From Kurthia senegalensis (lineage in GTDB: Bacteria > Bacillota > Bacilli > Bacillales_A > Planococcaceae): a stretch of 64,000 nt of DNA. Numbering within the stretch: position 1 is the first letter of the stretch; the number at the start of each line of letters is the position of its first letter. This document shows positions 45,827 through 55,225 of this stretch, piece after piece. The stretch covers positions 847,601 to 911,600 of the forward strand of contig NZ_HE611064.1 of the NCBI RefSeq assembly GCF_000285595.1, read 5' to 3'. The translations under genes were made by a program, and so were the position numbers. The notes below the pieces were generated by a model. It saw nothing but the letters and a program-made list of their open reading frames with translations. It was not told where the DNA came from and searched no databases.

Positions 45827-47292
45827 GAGCGCTTCCAACCGTTCGCTCGTTTATAATCGTCGAGTGCGACGAGCATCGTTTCATAAACACCTCGTCCAAT
45901 TAATTTACCGAGTGCTGTAATCGTTCCTGCGTATTCGTAGCTTTTCCCACTTTGTGTCGCACCGACTAACACACTATCGGTCGACGTACCCGTTGCAAGC
46001 GTATGCGTTACGCGATCGTAAATTTCTTCATCTTGCATGGCTTTCACCTTCGACTCAATTGTCGTCATTAGCGCTTGCATCATCGATTCGTCGGTTACGT
46101 GCCCATTAATAAGCACCCAAATATTAATCGTACCGACCGTTTGTCTTTCAGGATGCAAATGCCCTCTCGCCGCATCAACCGCATTGCCAACTCCAGCCGT
46201 AATCATCACGAAAATGTCATCATCATCGTTTTTAAAATGACGAATAATCGCATGTTTCACATCAACTGCAGTCATCATCGCAACCGTTTGTTCGACAGGT
46301 AGCTGTTCGTTCCGAATGAATGATTTCATCTCCTCATGTGCATCTTCACACATGTAATTCGCATCGACCGTGCGATTTAAAAAGTGCGTAAACCAACCGA
46401 AACCAGGGTTATGAAGCGCCGCAGATAACGTCCGAAGCGGTGTCTGCGTTTGTAAATGAACGTACTGTTCTGTAATCGTAAATTGTTCTTCTTGAATGCG
46501 GTATGGTGCTTGCTGAACTTCAGGTAATAATACGACTTGTGGCGTCGGCAATTCGGGATGCGCAAATTTAGATACCGACGTGTTATACACTTCTGCAACT
46601 GCTTCAGCCGTCAGCACTTCAGAAGGCTTTCCGAAAGAGCGAATGCGCCCTTTTTCAAGTAGTAGTAACTCATCACAGTACAGTGCAGCTAAATTCATAT
46701 CATGAAAAATAGATACGACTGTCAACTGCTGTTCTACCACTTCTTTTTTTAAGACGTCCATAATTTGCCGTTGATGTTCTAAATCTAAATGATTCGTCGG
46801 CTCATCTAATAATAAGAGCTCCGCCTTTTGCGCTAACGCTTGCGCGATGAACGTTCGTTGTTGCTCTCCACCAGATAAATCTTCTAAATCATGCGTTCGA
46901 TACGCATACACCCCTGTTTGTTGCATCGCACGTTCTGTCGCAAGCCGGTCTTCTTCCGACCAATGTGAAAACAATCCACTCTGATGTGGATAACGTCCAA
47001 GTGCGACAGTTTCTTCTACTGTATGGGCAAAGGAATGTGCATGTAATTGCGGAAGCACTGCCATTTTTTGTGCCAACTGCTTTTGCTTAAAACTTTGGCG
47101 TAACTGTCCGTCAATCCAAATGTTGCCTGATTGAAGTGGCAGCGTACCGCTAATCATTTTTAATAGCGTCGATTTCCCACTACCATTCGGACCTAAAATA
47201 CCGAGCATATGCCCTTTTTTCACTTCAAAATCAACGTTCTGAACGACAGGCCTTTGCCCGTAACCCCCTACAACTGCTTCCACTCGTAGCAT
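45823..47292 (-). CDS. btuD: Cobalamin ABC ATPase fused to CbiZ amidohydrolase
   Basis: This is a two-domain protein of 489 residues. The ABC part (about 1-250) has Walker A GPNGSGKSTLL, signature LSGGEQQRTF and Walker B LLLLDEPTNH, and powers BtuC. The C-terminal part (about 290-489) is CbiZ: FGWFTHFLNRTVDANYMCED, VMITAGVGNAVDAARG and VGATQSGKSYEYAGT. CbiZ cleaves adenosylcobinamide or pseudocobalamin to cobyric acid for remodelling. BtuD-CbiZ fusions are known in Bacillales. It lies two bases after btuC. Confidence 0.92.
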   Translation of the reverse strand: MLRVEAVVGGYGQRPVVQNVDFEVKKGHMLGILGPNGSGKSTLLKMISGTLPLQSGNIWIDGQLRQSFKQKQLAQKMAVLPQLHAHSFAHTVEETVALGRYPHQSGLFSHWSEEDRLATERAMQQTGVYAYRTHDLEDLSGGEQQRTFIAQALAQKAELLLLDEPTNHLDLEHQRQIMDVLKKEVVEQQLTVVSIFHDMNLAALYCDELLLLEKGRIRSFGKPSEVLTAEAVAEVYNTSVSKFAHPELPTPQVVLLPEVQQAPYRIQEEQFTITEQYVHLQTQTPLRTLSAALHNPGFGWFTHFLNRTVDANYMCEDAHEEMKSFIRNEQLPVEQTVAMMTAVDVKHAIIRHFKNDDDDIFVMITAGVGNAVDAARGHLHPERQTVGTINIWVLINGHVTDESMMQALMTTIESKVKAMQDEEIYDRVTHTLATGTSTDSVLVGATQSGKSYEYAGTITALGKLIGRGVYETMLVALDDYKRANGWKRS

Positions 47293-47294
47293 AT

Positions 47295-48290
47295 TTACCG
47301 TACCTTCCTTCTTTGTTTAAAGAAAATAAATGCAAATACAGGCGCGCCTATAAATGACGTAATGACACCAATCGGCAATTCTGTTGGTGCAATAATCGTA
47401 CGTGCAATTAAGTCACAGAAAATGAGCAATGTCGCACCATTTATAAACGACAACGGTAACACGTGACGATGATCGGAGCCGAATAAAAGTCGCGTCATAT
47501 GTGGTACGACTAAACCAACGAAGCCGATCGTTCCAGATACAGCTACCGCAGAGCCTGTTAAAATAGATCCTCCAATTAAAATCATCCACTTACTTCTCTT
47601 CACATTCACCCCTAAATAATGCGCACGTTCTTCCCCGAAAAGTAATGCATTCAATTCTTTTCTGTTGAGCCATAAAAGCAATGCGCCGATGAATAAAAAT
47701 GGCCAAATCATTCGTACGTAAACCCAGCCACGCATCGAAACGCTACCCATTAACCAATTCAAAATTTGGCGTAGTTCTTCTCCCGTTAGTGCAATCATTA
47801 GCGAAATGACGGCACTTAAAAAGGAACTCATAATAATCCCCGTTAAAATGAGCGTCTCCATTTTCATCGAACGGTCTACGAGTTTAGCGAAACTTAAAAC
47901 GATTACCATCGCCATTAACGCACCGAGCATACTGAAAACAGGTAGCGTAAGTAGCCCGAATGCGGACGTTGAAATACCGAAAAATAGCGTGATGACAGCA
48001 CCGACCGATGCCCCCGAAGAAATACCGAGCGTATACGGGTCTGCTAACGGATTTTTTAATAACCCTTGAAACGCAGCGCCTGCCATTGCGAGTGCCGCAC
48101 CGACAAGTCCGGCTAAAATAACGCGTGGCATGCGAATTTTCCATAAAATATTAAGCGATGCCTCATCCGCTGTAGATGGATGCCACAAAATAGAAAATGG
48201 AATTTTTACAGATCCAATACTCACTGCGAACCACGTCACAACGAAAAGTAATGCGATGGATATGCTATAACCCATTACGTGCTTTTTCAT
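47295..48290 (-). CDS. btuC: Cobalamin/corrinoid ABC permease
   Basis: This is a FecCD/BtuC family permease of 331 residues with about ten membrane helices. It has the family patterns RMPRVILAGLVGAALAMAGA near residue 52, NPLADPYTLGISSGAS near 90 and GLVVPHMTRLLFG near 255, the last contacting the ATPase. It starts immediately after the btuF stop (TAA ATG) and ends two bases before btuD-cbiZ. Confidence 0.93.
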   Translation of the reverse strand: MKKHVMGYSISIALLFVVTWFAVSIGSVKIPFSILWHPSTADEASLNILWKIRMPRVILAGLVGAALAMAGAAFQGLLKNPLADPYTLGISSGASVGAVITLFFGISTSAFGLLTLPVFSMLGALMAMVIVLSFAKLVDRSMKMETLILTGIIMSSFLSAVISLMIALTGEELRQILNWLMGSVSMRGWVYVRMIWPFLFIGALLLWLNRKELNALLFGEERAHYLGVNVKRSKWMILIGGSILTGSAVAVSGTIGFVGLVVPHMTRLLFGSDHRHVLPLSFINGATLLIFCDLIARTIIAPTELPIGVITSFIGAPVFAFIFFKQRRKVR

Positions 48291-49247
48291 TTATTTGAAC
48301 GCCTCTGGGTAAACAGCTTTCGCAATTTCTTCTAAACCGTCAGCTAAACGTGGACCGGTACGACTTGTCGTATCTTCATCTACTTGTACGACACGATTAT
48401 TTTTCACCGCTTCAATCGAGTCGAAACCATCTCGTTTTTTAATTTTCTCGATAATATTCGGCACGTAGTCATACGTTGCGATGATGACGTCTGGATTATT
48501 TTTCACGATTGATTCTGCATCTATTTTGAACCAGCCTTCACCGCCATCTTGTGCGATATTTTTCGCATCAATCAAATCAACCATTTCTTGCATGTACGTT
48601 CCTTTTCCAGCCGTATAAATGTCTGGTGCGTCAGATGCTTCTACGAATACCGAGCGCGTTTCGATATTTGCCTTTTTAATTTTCTCTTGCACGGTCGCAA
48701 TTTTTTCTTTCATATTTGTTACGATTTCTTTCGCTTCTTTTTCTTTATTCGTCACTTTACCGATTAACGTAATATTGTCGTACGTTTCTTTAAATGAATT
48801 AGCAGTCGGCACGACAAACACAGTAATGTTTGCGTCTCGTAATTGTTGAAGTCCCGCTTCAATCGTTCCGAGTGAAGAAGCATCTGCTAAGACGAAATCA
48901 GGATTCAATGAAATGATTTTTTCGATATTCGGATTTATATCCCCAACTTGCTCTTTATCCGACACTTCTTCCGGATAATTATCATTCGATGTGACACCTT
49001 CTATTCGATCGGCTAACCCTAATGCAAAAAGCGTTTCCGTAATGTTCGGTGATAGCGTAATGATTTTAGCAGGTTGCTGTTGTATCTTTACTTCCTTATT
49101 CGTTGCATCTTTGACTGTTAGTGGATACGTTGCTTGCTGCGCCGTTTGTGTTGCATTATTATCTTTCACAGAATCGGTCGTACCACACCCTGTTAGTAGT
49201 AAAGCTGACAGCGTTAGCGTCGTTCCAATTAAAGACCATTTTTTCAT
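48291..49247 (-). CDS. btuF: Cobalamin/corrinoid-binding lipoprotein
   Basis: This is the substrate-binding lipoprotein of the BtuFCD importer. The ATG at 49247 (MKKWSLIG) has AAAGGGG upstream. It has a signal peptide with the lipobox LLTGC (Cys about residue 21), then a class III binding-protein fold with ITLSPNITETLFALG near 70 and GLQQLRDANITVFVV. The first gene after the riboswitch, so its translation and transcription are set by B12 level. Confidence 0.93.
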   Translation of the reverse strand: MKKWSLIGTTLTLSALLLTGCGTTDSVKDNNATQTAQQATYPLTVKDATNKEVKIQQQPAKIITLSPNITETLFALGLADRIEGVTSNDNYPEEVSDKEQVGDINPNIEKIISLNPDFVLADASSLGTIEAGLQQLRDANITVFVVPTANSFKETYDNITLIGKVTNKEKEAKEIVTNMKEKIATVQEKIKKANIETRSVFVEASDAPDIYTAGKGTYMQEMVDLIDAKNIAQDGGEGWFKIDAESIVKNNPDVIIATYDYVPNIIEKIKKRDGFDSIEAVKNNRVVQVDEDTTSRTGPRLADGLEEIAKAVYPEAFK

Positions 49248-49303
49248 ATTTATTTCCCCTTTCAACTTGTTGCCGTTCCGTTGTCATTCGGCAAATTCTA
49301 CAT

Positions 49304-49465
49304 AAAAAAGAGGCACTCATGTATACAAGTGCCCCCCTAAAAAAGTTGACTATCCTCGTAGCACGTTTCTATCAATGTCAGGCAATCTGGCTTCGGAAGA
49401 ATCCGTTACAGTGGCGGGACCGCATGAGAATTGCACTCATTTCCCCTGAACATGTAGCTATGTAA
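49304..49465 (-). ncRNA. Cobalamin riboswitch with intrinsic terminator
   Basis: The minus strand has the conserved AGGGGAAATGAGTGCAA, then GCGGTCCCGCCACTGT (B12 box, 49407-49422) and GAAGCCAGATTGCCTGAC. It is followed by a terminator hairpin (ggcact/agtgcc, 49312-49333) with a T6 tract. When adenosylcobalamin binds, the terminator should form and stop the ten-gene operon. The aptamer limits (about 49345-49465) are approximate. Confidence 0.93.
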
Positions 49466-49474
49466 TTGTTGTTT

Positions 49475-49520
49475 ATTATACCGAACTTTTCACTATTCGG
49501 AAACCGAATTCGGAATAGTG
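49475..49520 (-). promoter_or_regulatory. Promoter of the cobalamin operon with inverted repeat over -35
   Basis: A perfect -10 TATAAT (49475-49480) has a weak -35 TTTCCG (49498-49503) at 17 bases. A 30-base inverted repeat (arms cactattcggaa/ttcggaatagtg, one mismatch, 49491-49520) covers the -35, so a regulator may bind there. The riboswitch lies immediately downstream. Confidence 0.6.
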
Positions 49521-49596
49521 CGTCATTTATACCTACTAACGAGAAAATTGTACTTTATATAGCATTTCAAAAATGTCGCGAACAATTTTTCCCAAC

Positions 49597-49655
49597 TAAG
49601 CTCACTGCTGGGGTCTTCTGCTCATGCTTTTCCCCTAGGAGTCGCCGCCAAATTT
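49597..49655. repeat. Remnant of a dispersed Bacillaceae-type repeat, other end
   Basis: The stretch with gcttttcccctaggagtcgc and the following cgccaaatttt resembles the opposite end of the repeat seen at 14774. It lies in the 608-base gap between the cobalamin promoter and the structured repeat, which otherwise contains no gene I can support. Confidence 0.4.
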
Positions 49656-49660
49656 TATTG

Positions 49661-49699
49661 AACCATCTTTTTCCGATATTGTACTGGAGAAAGATGGTT
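49661..49699. repeat. Hairpin of unknown role
   Basis: Fourteen-base arms aaccatctttttcc/ggagaaagatggtt pair with one mismatch around an eleven-base loop. There is no clear T tract on either strand, so it does not look like a standard terminator. It directly follows the repeat remnant. Confidence 0.45.
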
Positions 49700-50028
49700 T
49701 AACTTTGCCAAAATTCAAGTATTATTATAATGACGCTTTTCACAAACTCCACTTCGAGCACCTCTTATCTATTTCTATCAAAATTTCTTATGTTTAAAAA
49801 TTATAAAATGAATCGATTCATATGACCGTTAGATTTAGAAGTGAAATGACAAAAAATAATCGCGCCTTCCATATCCAGCCTCTCGTCGAAAATATTTCGA
49901 AAACTAATTTAAGTTTCATACAATTCTCCATCCGAGGAAAATCGAAAGTGAAAAACGAAATAGTCCTCGTTCTCATAGCAACAAACTTAAGAAAATACGT
50001 AATACGGTAATGGTCATCCCGAATTTAC

Positions 50029-50105
50029 GCATAAAAATAAAGAAGGAGATGTCAAATTCGACATCTCCTTCTTTATTAAAAGCTGGAATTTTTACTTATG
50101 TCCCA
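50029..50105 (-). repeat. Structured 77-base repeat, copy B (terminator-like)
   Basis: This is the same layout as copy A at 15181. The hairpin has perfect 15-base arms aaagaaggagatgtc/gacatctccttcttt and a six-base loop. On the minus strand it is followed by TATTTTTAT, so it likely terminates argS. Confidence 0.8.
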
Positions 50106-50128
50106 ACCTCTTTTTATTTGAAATTCAA

Positions 50129-51796
50129 TTACATTTTTTCTGGAGCTGCTACGCCAACAAGTTTAAGCGCATTTTTAATCGTTTGAGCAACTGCAGTAAT
50201 CATTGCAAGACGTGCTGCTGAACGTTCTTTATTGTCCGCATCTAATACTTTTTCAGCGTTATAGAAGCTATGGAAAGTAGCTGCTAATTCTTGAACGTAG
50301 TTTGTAATACGGTGCGGTGCGCGAACGCGTGCTGCGTCTGCTACGACTTTAGGGAAATCACCCATTTTTTTCAATACGTCGATGTCTTTTTCAGTCGTTA
50401 ACGTTTCAAGAGAAGTTGTTGAAGCTGCGAAGCCTTTTTCTTCTGCTTGACGTAAGATTGAACAAATACGAGCGTGTGCGTATTGAGCGTAGTATACAGG
50501 GTTTTCATTTGATTGTTTCACAGCTAAATCTAAGTCGAAGTCTAAGTGTGAGTCACCAGCACGCATTGCGAAGTTGTAACGTACTGCATCTAGACCTACT
50601 TCTTCTACTAATTCACGTAATGTTACAGCGTTACCTGTACGTTTAGACATTTTCACTTTTTCGCCGTCACGTAATAAGTTAACCATTTGAATAACTTCTA
50701 CTTCTAACATGTCGCGATCGTAGCCTAATGCTTCGATTGCCGCTTTCATACGTGGGATATAACCGTGGTGGTCAGCACCCCAGATGTTGATGATTTTGTC
50801 GAAGCCACGTTTTAATTTATCTTCGTGGTACGCGATATCTGGTGTTAAGTAAGTGAATGAACCATCTGTTTTACGTAATACGCGGTCCTTATCATCACCG
50901 AATGTTGTAGAACGGAACCATACAGCACCATCTTTTTCAAATACGTGACCATTTTCTTTTAATGTGTTAATTGCTTTTTCAACTTTACCGTCTTTATATA
51001 AAGAAGTTTCAGAGAACCATACGTCGAAATCAACGCGGAAGTCTTTTAAATCTTTTTGAAGTTTACCGAATTCGTGTTTTAAGCCGTGTGTACGGAAAAA
51101 TTCGAAACGTTCTTCTTCTGATTCATTTAAAATTGCTTCGCCGAATTCTTCTGCAAGTTTGCCAGCGATAATAACGATATCTTTACCGTGGTAACCGTCT
51201 TCAGGCATATCTGCTTCTTGACCTAAAGCTTGGCGGTAACGAGCTTCTAAAGATTTAGCAAGTTTCGTAATTTGGTTACCAGCATCATTGATGTAGTATT
51301 CACGTGATACGTCATAACCTGATGCATCTAAAATATTACATAAAGAATCCCCAATTGAAGCACCACGAGCATGACCTAAGTGAAGATCGCCTGTTGGGTT
51401 AGCAGATACGAATTCTACTTGTACTTTTTGGTTGTTACCAGCGTTTGAACGACCGTAAGCATCCCCTTGGTCTAAAACAGTCGTTACGACTTCTGTTAAA
51501 TAATCTTTCGCTAATGTGATGTTCATGAAACCAGGACCAGCAATTTCGATTTTCTCGATGTTTGTACCTTCTGTTTCTAAGTTATCTAAAATAGCTTGTG
51601 CGATATCGCGAGGTGCTTTTTTTGCTAATTTCGTCATTTGCATCGCAATGTTCGTAGCGTAGTCCCCATTCTCTTTGTTACGTGGTGTTTCTAAATGGAT
51701 ATTTAAAACGGTTGGATCTTCCACTAATTCAGCTTTCGTAATCGCTTTTAAAAGCGCTTCTTTTACTGATTGTTGCACTTGTTCTACTGCGTTCAT
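50129..51796 (-). CDS. argS: Arginyl-tRNA synthetase
   Basis: This class I synthetase charges tRNA-Arg. The 555-residue protein has the HIGH motif as HLGHARGAS near residue 135 and [10 protein letters not shown] near 370, with an N-terminal Add1 domain and the C-terminal DALR anticodon domain ([17 protein letters not shown]). It starts one base into the ywiB stop (TAATG), so coupling is likely. Confidence 0.96.
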   Translation of the reverse strand: MNAVEQVQQSVKEALLKAITKAELVEDPTVLNIHLETPRNKENGDYATNIAMQMTKLAKKAPRDIAQAILDNLETEGTNIEKIEIAGPGFMNITLAKDYLTEVVTTVLDQGDAYGRSNAGNNQKVQVEFVSANPTGDLHLGHARGASIGDSLCNILDASGYDVSREYYINDAGNQITKLAKSLEARYRQALGQEADMPEDGYHGKDIVIIAGKLAEEFGEAILNESEEERFEFFRTHGLKHEFGKLQKDLKDFRVDFDVWFSETSLYKDGKVEKAINTLKENGHVFEKDGAVWFRSTTFGDDKDRVLRKTDGSFTYLTPDIAYHEDKLKRGFDKIINIWGADHHGYIPRMKAAIEALGYDRDMLEVEVIQMVNLLRDGEKVKMSKRTGNAVTLRELVEEVGLDAVRYNFAMRAGDSHLDFDLDLAVKQSNENPVYYAQYAHARICSILRQAEEKGFAASTTSLETLTTEKDIDVLKKMGDFPKVVADAARVRAPHRITNYVQELAATFHSFYNAEKVLDADNKERSAARLAMITAVAQTIKNALKLVGVAAPEKM

Positions 51797-52239
51797 TATT
51801 TTCCCTCCGTATAACTATATTCTAATGTATATTCGCCTACTGAAGCTCCGGCTACAATTAATTCGTATCGGACTGTAAGCGTCCCTGTTGGCTGCTGTTC
51901 ATTTAACGGTTTATTGTCAATATGGTGCGTGCGCACGATGATTGGCATTTGACCGAAGTCTGCCTCATAATGTCCACGTTGATCATAATCTTTTACGAAT
52001 GGTAGGCGCATTTTTACGCTACCGTTACGCATAATAATACCATCATTTTCATCAAAGCGAAGTGTCGTACGTGATTGCTTCTCGTTAATTACTTCATCAT
52101 ATTGAATGTAGACTTTTTTGCCATCTTTCAACATATATGAACCTTCGACGAAAATCTCCATCATTTCTGGAAGCTCACCTGGATGTTTAATGGTCGTCTT
52201 AAACTTCAGACGAATCGGTGTTTTTGCATTATTACTCAA
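51796..52239 (-). CDS. ywiB: YwiB/DUF1934 family protein
   Basis: This is a 147-residue beta-barrel (calycin-like) protein of unknown function, always close to argS in Bacillales. The sequence has alternating beta strands such as [17 protein letters not shown] and a C-terminal [19 protein letters not shown]. The start is TTG with CGGAGGAG upstream. It overlaps argS by one base. No catalytic motif is obvious. Confidence 0.9.
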   Translation of the reverse strand: MSNNAKTPIRLKFKTTIKHPGELPEMMEIFVEGSYMLKDGKKVYIQYDEVINEKQSRTTLRFDENDGIIMRNGSVKMRLPFVKDYDQRGHYEADFGQMPIIVRTHHIDNKPLNEQQPTGTLTVRYELIVAGASVGEYTLEYSYTEGK

Positions 52240-52432
52240 AAAAGCTCCTCCGCTCTTTGTTAATATAACCTTCTTATTATATGGTAAGTAGTACTTTTTT
52301 TCAAGGCTAGGAACTAAATTGTTAGCTCAATCGAGCAGTTTTTTCTAAATGCACATTTTTAATCTGTCTTGCAACTAATACGATATACATTTTAGTGTAT
52401 ACTAAATGTATTCAATTGCTAGGAGAATGCCT

Positions 52433-53526
52433 ATGTTAATTAGTTTAATTATCAACTTTTGTATTCTATTCACATTCATCATATTAGCTTACTTTTTATG
52501 TGAGTTTTTCGATATTTCAAATCGCTTTTCAAAAACATATTATGCTGCGTTCGTCGGATTTGTCGGTGGCATTATTGCCATTTTGCTTATTTCTACATCC
52601 GTATCAATCGTCGACGGTGTATTCGGCGATGCACGACCTGCGCTCATTTTATTATCGACGATTATTGGTGGTCCTATAGCCGGCATTATTACGACGGTCA
52701 TTTCTGCTATTTTCCGCATGTTTTGTGTTGATTTCGGGATGAGTCACTTCATGATTGGCAGCAATACGTTAGTAATCGGATTACTTATTTCTTTCTTCGC
52801 TTGGCGCTTCCCAATTACACCGAAAAATGTGCATGGCTTTTTAGCTTTCATCATGATCGAATGTACACTATTTCTTCTTATCGCAACACCCGTACAGCTG
52901 AATAATCCGATTATTTGGGGAGGCGTTTGCTTAAACCTTGTCGCGTTTTATGCGACGTATGCTATATTGCATATTTTTAAACGCCAATTTACGTACGCAC
53001 GCCGAATGAAAGAAATCGCAGATACTGATTATTTAACAGGCATCGCCAACAATCGCAAGTTCCGAGAAAAACTAGAGCAATCGATTGAAGAAAAGCATCC
53101 TTTCGCATTAATGCTCATCGACATCGATCATTTCAAAACGATTAATCGTTATTCTGGTCATCTTTACGGTGATGAAATTTTAAGACAGCTTGCCTTAGAA
53201 CTTTTAGACTTTGCAAAAGGACATAATAGCTTTGTATTTCGAACGAGTGGTGAAGAATTTTTCTTCATTTGCTATGACGCACCACCCGCAATGGCACTGT
53301 CATATGCCGCTAAACTTCGCTCTCACATACAAAAAAGAAATTCCTCTTATCGACAGGTGAGACGATGAATATTTCTTTATCATCGAGTATCGTCAACTAT
53401 CCTGATAACGGAAAATCTGGTGAGTTGCTCGTGAATTATGCGGATCTCTTGCTGCATGAATACGTCGGACCGAAAGATACAAACGTTATTATTCACGCAA
53501 ATCAAACAGAAAAAACACTCGATTAA
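52433..53526 (+). pseudogene. 5TM sensor diguanylate cyclase-like protein, frameshifted in a homopolymer
   Basis: The ATG at 52433 has AGGAG seven bases upstream; an upstream ATG at 52406 lacks a site. The N-terminal part has about six membrane helices with VDGVFGDARPALI, as in 5TMR-LYT sensors. From about residue 190 there is a GGDEF domain (ADTDYLTGIANNR, LMLIDIDHFKTIN), but its active-site motif reads SGEEF. A six-base A run (53331-53336) lacks one base; adding it continues KKKFLLSTGETMNISLSS and ends at 53526, completing the domain. Restored length is about 364 residues. Confidence 0.87.
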
Positions 53527-53529
53527 ATA

Positions 53530-53581
53530 AAAAAGCTTTCAATGCGTAGCCTTTGTCCGTTGGCTGCATTGAAAGCTTTTT
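53530..53581 (+). terminator. Intrinsic terminator after the GGDEF gene
   Basis: Sixteen-base perfect arms (aaaaagctttcaatgc/gcattgaaagcttttt) enclose a 20-base loop. It lies four bases after the restored stop, supporting the longer reading frame. Confidence 0.9.
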
Positions 53582-53676
53582 CTGCTTGTTGTACGTTCGT
53601 ATATACCGTATTAAAAATGGCTTGGGTTACACTTTTAATACAAATAAAACAAAACATTCATCAAGTTATGCTGTCC

Positions 53677-53695
53677 AAAGTCTATACTAGACTTT
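53677..53695. promoter_or_regulatory. Small palindrome of unknown role
   Basis: A perfect inverted repeat aaagtcta/tagacttt with a three-base spacer lies in the gap after the GGDEF terminator and before the ywhD stop. Its size suits a protein-binding site, but no promoter is clear nearby. Confidence 0.35.
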
Positions 53696-53766
53696 ATTCT
53701 CAAGTGTACTTCCTTTTCTTATGAGTTTCAACCTTACTTGTAGAACGTCCATATTTTAGTCACGAA

Positions 53767-54267
53767 TTATTGTAAACTTGCACGTAATGTTTCATCACTA
53801 CGGTTCCACATGTCTTCATCGAATCCTTTTAAGAAATTGGCTAAAATCGTTTTTGATTTTGCATCCATATGGTCTACGATGATTTTACGTTTCATTGATT
53901 TATCCATTTTGTTTACGTGGTCAGGTAATAGTTTATACCCGCGACGTTTTTCACGATTTACGACCATATCACACGCTGTCACACCTGCGTAGTAACCGCC
54001 TTCTGGTTTTTGTTCAATCGTTACCCATACGAGCCAATAATCTTTACCGCCTTCTGAGTCTTCACGATTTGTCGTAAATTTAATGCCGCGTTCTATCGCA
54101 CTACGCGCATGCATCGCACCAATATCAACCGTTGCTGTTCCTTCTTCTACATCAATAATGACAGGTGATACATTTTCAAGAGATAGCGAACCAATGCCGT
54201 ATCCTTTATGTCCATCAGTAGGTGCATTTTTTATAATGTTAAATTCCATTTTTTTCTTTTCAGTCAT
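53767..54267 (-). CDS. ywhD: YwhD family protein
   Basis: This is a 166-residue conserved Bacillales protein of unknown function. The ATG at 54267 (MTEKKKMEFNII) has GGAGG about nine bases upstream, better than a start nine codons earlier. It contains ATVDIGAMHARSAIERGIKF and HVNKMDKSMKRKIIVDHMD. It diverges from the tautomerase gene, and the 70-base gap must hold both promoters. Confidence 0.9.
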   Translation of the reverse strand: MTEKKKMEFNIIKNAPTDGHKGYGIGSLSLENVSPVIIDVEEGTATVDIGAMHARSAIERGIKFTTNREDSEGGKDYWLVWVTIEQKPEGGYYAGVTACDMVVNREKRRGYKLLPDHVNKMDKSMKRKIIVDHMDAKSKTILANFLKGFDEDMWNRSDETLRASLQ

Positions 54268-54337
54268 TCCAAAAAGCCTCCGTTCTGTTATCATTATGTT
54301 AGATTTACTATATCATTATAAACGAGGAGTGTCGGAA

Positions 54338-54523
54338 ATGCCTGTAGTAACGATTAAAATGATTGAAGGTCGTAGCGACGACCAAAAACGTGCATTAGTA
54401 ACGGAAGTAACAGATGCTGTTTCACGTACTGTCAATGCACCAAAAGAAAACATCACAATTATTATCGAAGAAATGCAAAAAGCACATTATGCAAATGGTG
54501 GCGTACGCGCATCTGATAAATAA
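54338..54523 (+). CDS. ywhB: 4-oxalocrotonate tautomerase family enzyme
   Basis: A 61-residue tautomerase. After Met removal the N-terminus is PVVTIKMIEG, giving the catalytic Pro1 of the family; ITIIIEEM follows in the middle and the C-terminal part includes AHYANGGVR. The ATG at 54338 has GAGGAG upstream; longer frames reach back across ywhD and are not real. B. subtilis YwhB is the likely counterpart. The physiological substrate is unknown. Confidence 0.92.
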   Translation: MPVVTIKMIEGRSDDQKRALVTEVTDAVSRTVNAPKENITIIIEEMQKAHYANGGVRASDK

Positions 54524-54554
54524 TCTCACTATTCTTTCTTTTTGATGAAACGAA

Positions 54555-54596
54555 AAAAAACCTCGCAAACGTGACATACGTTTGCGAGGTTTTTTT
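54555..54596. terminator. Bidirectional terminator between ywhB and ywgA
   Basis: Eighteen-base arms aaaaaacctcgcaaacgt/acgtttgcgaggtttttt enclose a five-base loop, with A/T tracts on both sides. It serves the plus-strand tautomerase gene and may also stop minus-strand ywgA transcription 106 bases after its stop. Confidence 0.92.
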
Positions 54597-54701
54597 AGAG
54601 CATTGTTTCAAGAAAGAAAGTCGCTGCTCCAGGCGACTTGTATAAGAAAGCCATGCTGATGACTATTCTCGCAATAAGTACTCTTTGCTTGTATTCCTTC
54701 T

Positions 54702-55217
54702 TTAACAATTTTTAAACGTTGCAAGTTTTTCAATTAATTCAAATGCTTGTGCCATTTCTTCTTCTGTAAACTTTAACTTTGCTTTTACGGTTTGTACTTT
54801 CAATATTTGCTGCGCACGTTCTAATTCATCAAAATAAAGAAGTGTCGAAACGAGCTCTAAAAATCGTGAACTTTCGTTATTCAATGCTTCAATAATTTTC
54901 GGCAACTGCTCTGTCTGTTCGCTAAAGCCCTTAATAAATAAGTTCCCTTTGTCTGTCACCGTATATAAATATTGTTCATATGCACCTTTATGTTCTTTAC
55001 GTTCGGCCAAAAAGCCCATCGTACAAAGTTCTTCGACACGTAACGTTAATTCTTCTGAATACGGTCCATACATATGAAATTGATATTTTTCTTGGAATGG
55101 ATAATCAAACTTCTTTGCAATATAAATCATCTTCTGTAATTTTTTGCGCCCTTTTACTTCACCGGCTAATGAGATCAACTTCACAACATTTGCATGTTCT
55201 TCCAACATATTGTTCAC
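54702..55217 (-). CDS. ywgA: YwgA family protein
   Basis: This is a 171-residue conserved protein of unknown function with a winged-helix-like beginning (GRKKLQKMIYIAKKF) and FHMYGPYSEEL, the pattern of the YwgA family, which resembles some Panacea/SocA-like antitoxin-related proteins. The start is GTG at 55217 (spacing to GGAGG short) or ATG at 55208 (spacing long). It is eight bases after ywfO and likely co-transcribed. Confidence 0.85.
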   Translation of the reverse strand: MNNMLEEHANVVKLISLAGEVKGRKKLQKMIYIAKKFDYPFQEKYQFHMYGPYSEELTLRVEELCTMGFLAERKEHKGAYEQYLYTVTDKGNLFIKGFSEQTEQLPKIIEALNNESSRFLELVSTLLYFDELERAQQILKVQTVKAKLKFTEEEMAQAFELIEKLATFKNC

Positions 55218-55225
55218 TTTCCTCC

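Noticed and set aside
51797-52432. A T-box leader for argS
   Set aside because: ywiB abuts argS and no T-box motif or specifier stem was seen upstream of either.
54083-54337. Upstream extension of the tautomerase frame across ywhD
   Set aside because: It lies antisense to ywhD, and the catalytic N-terminal proline requires the start at 54338 with its own ribosome binding site.
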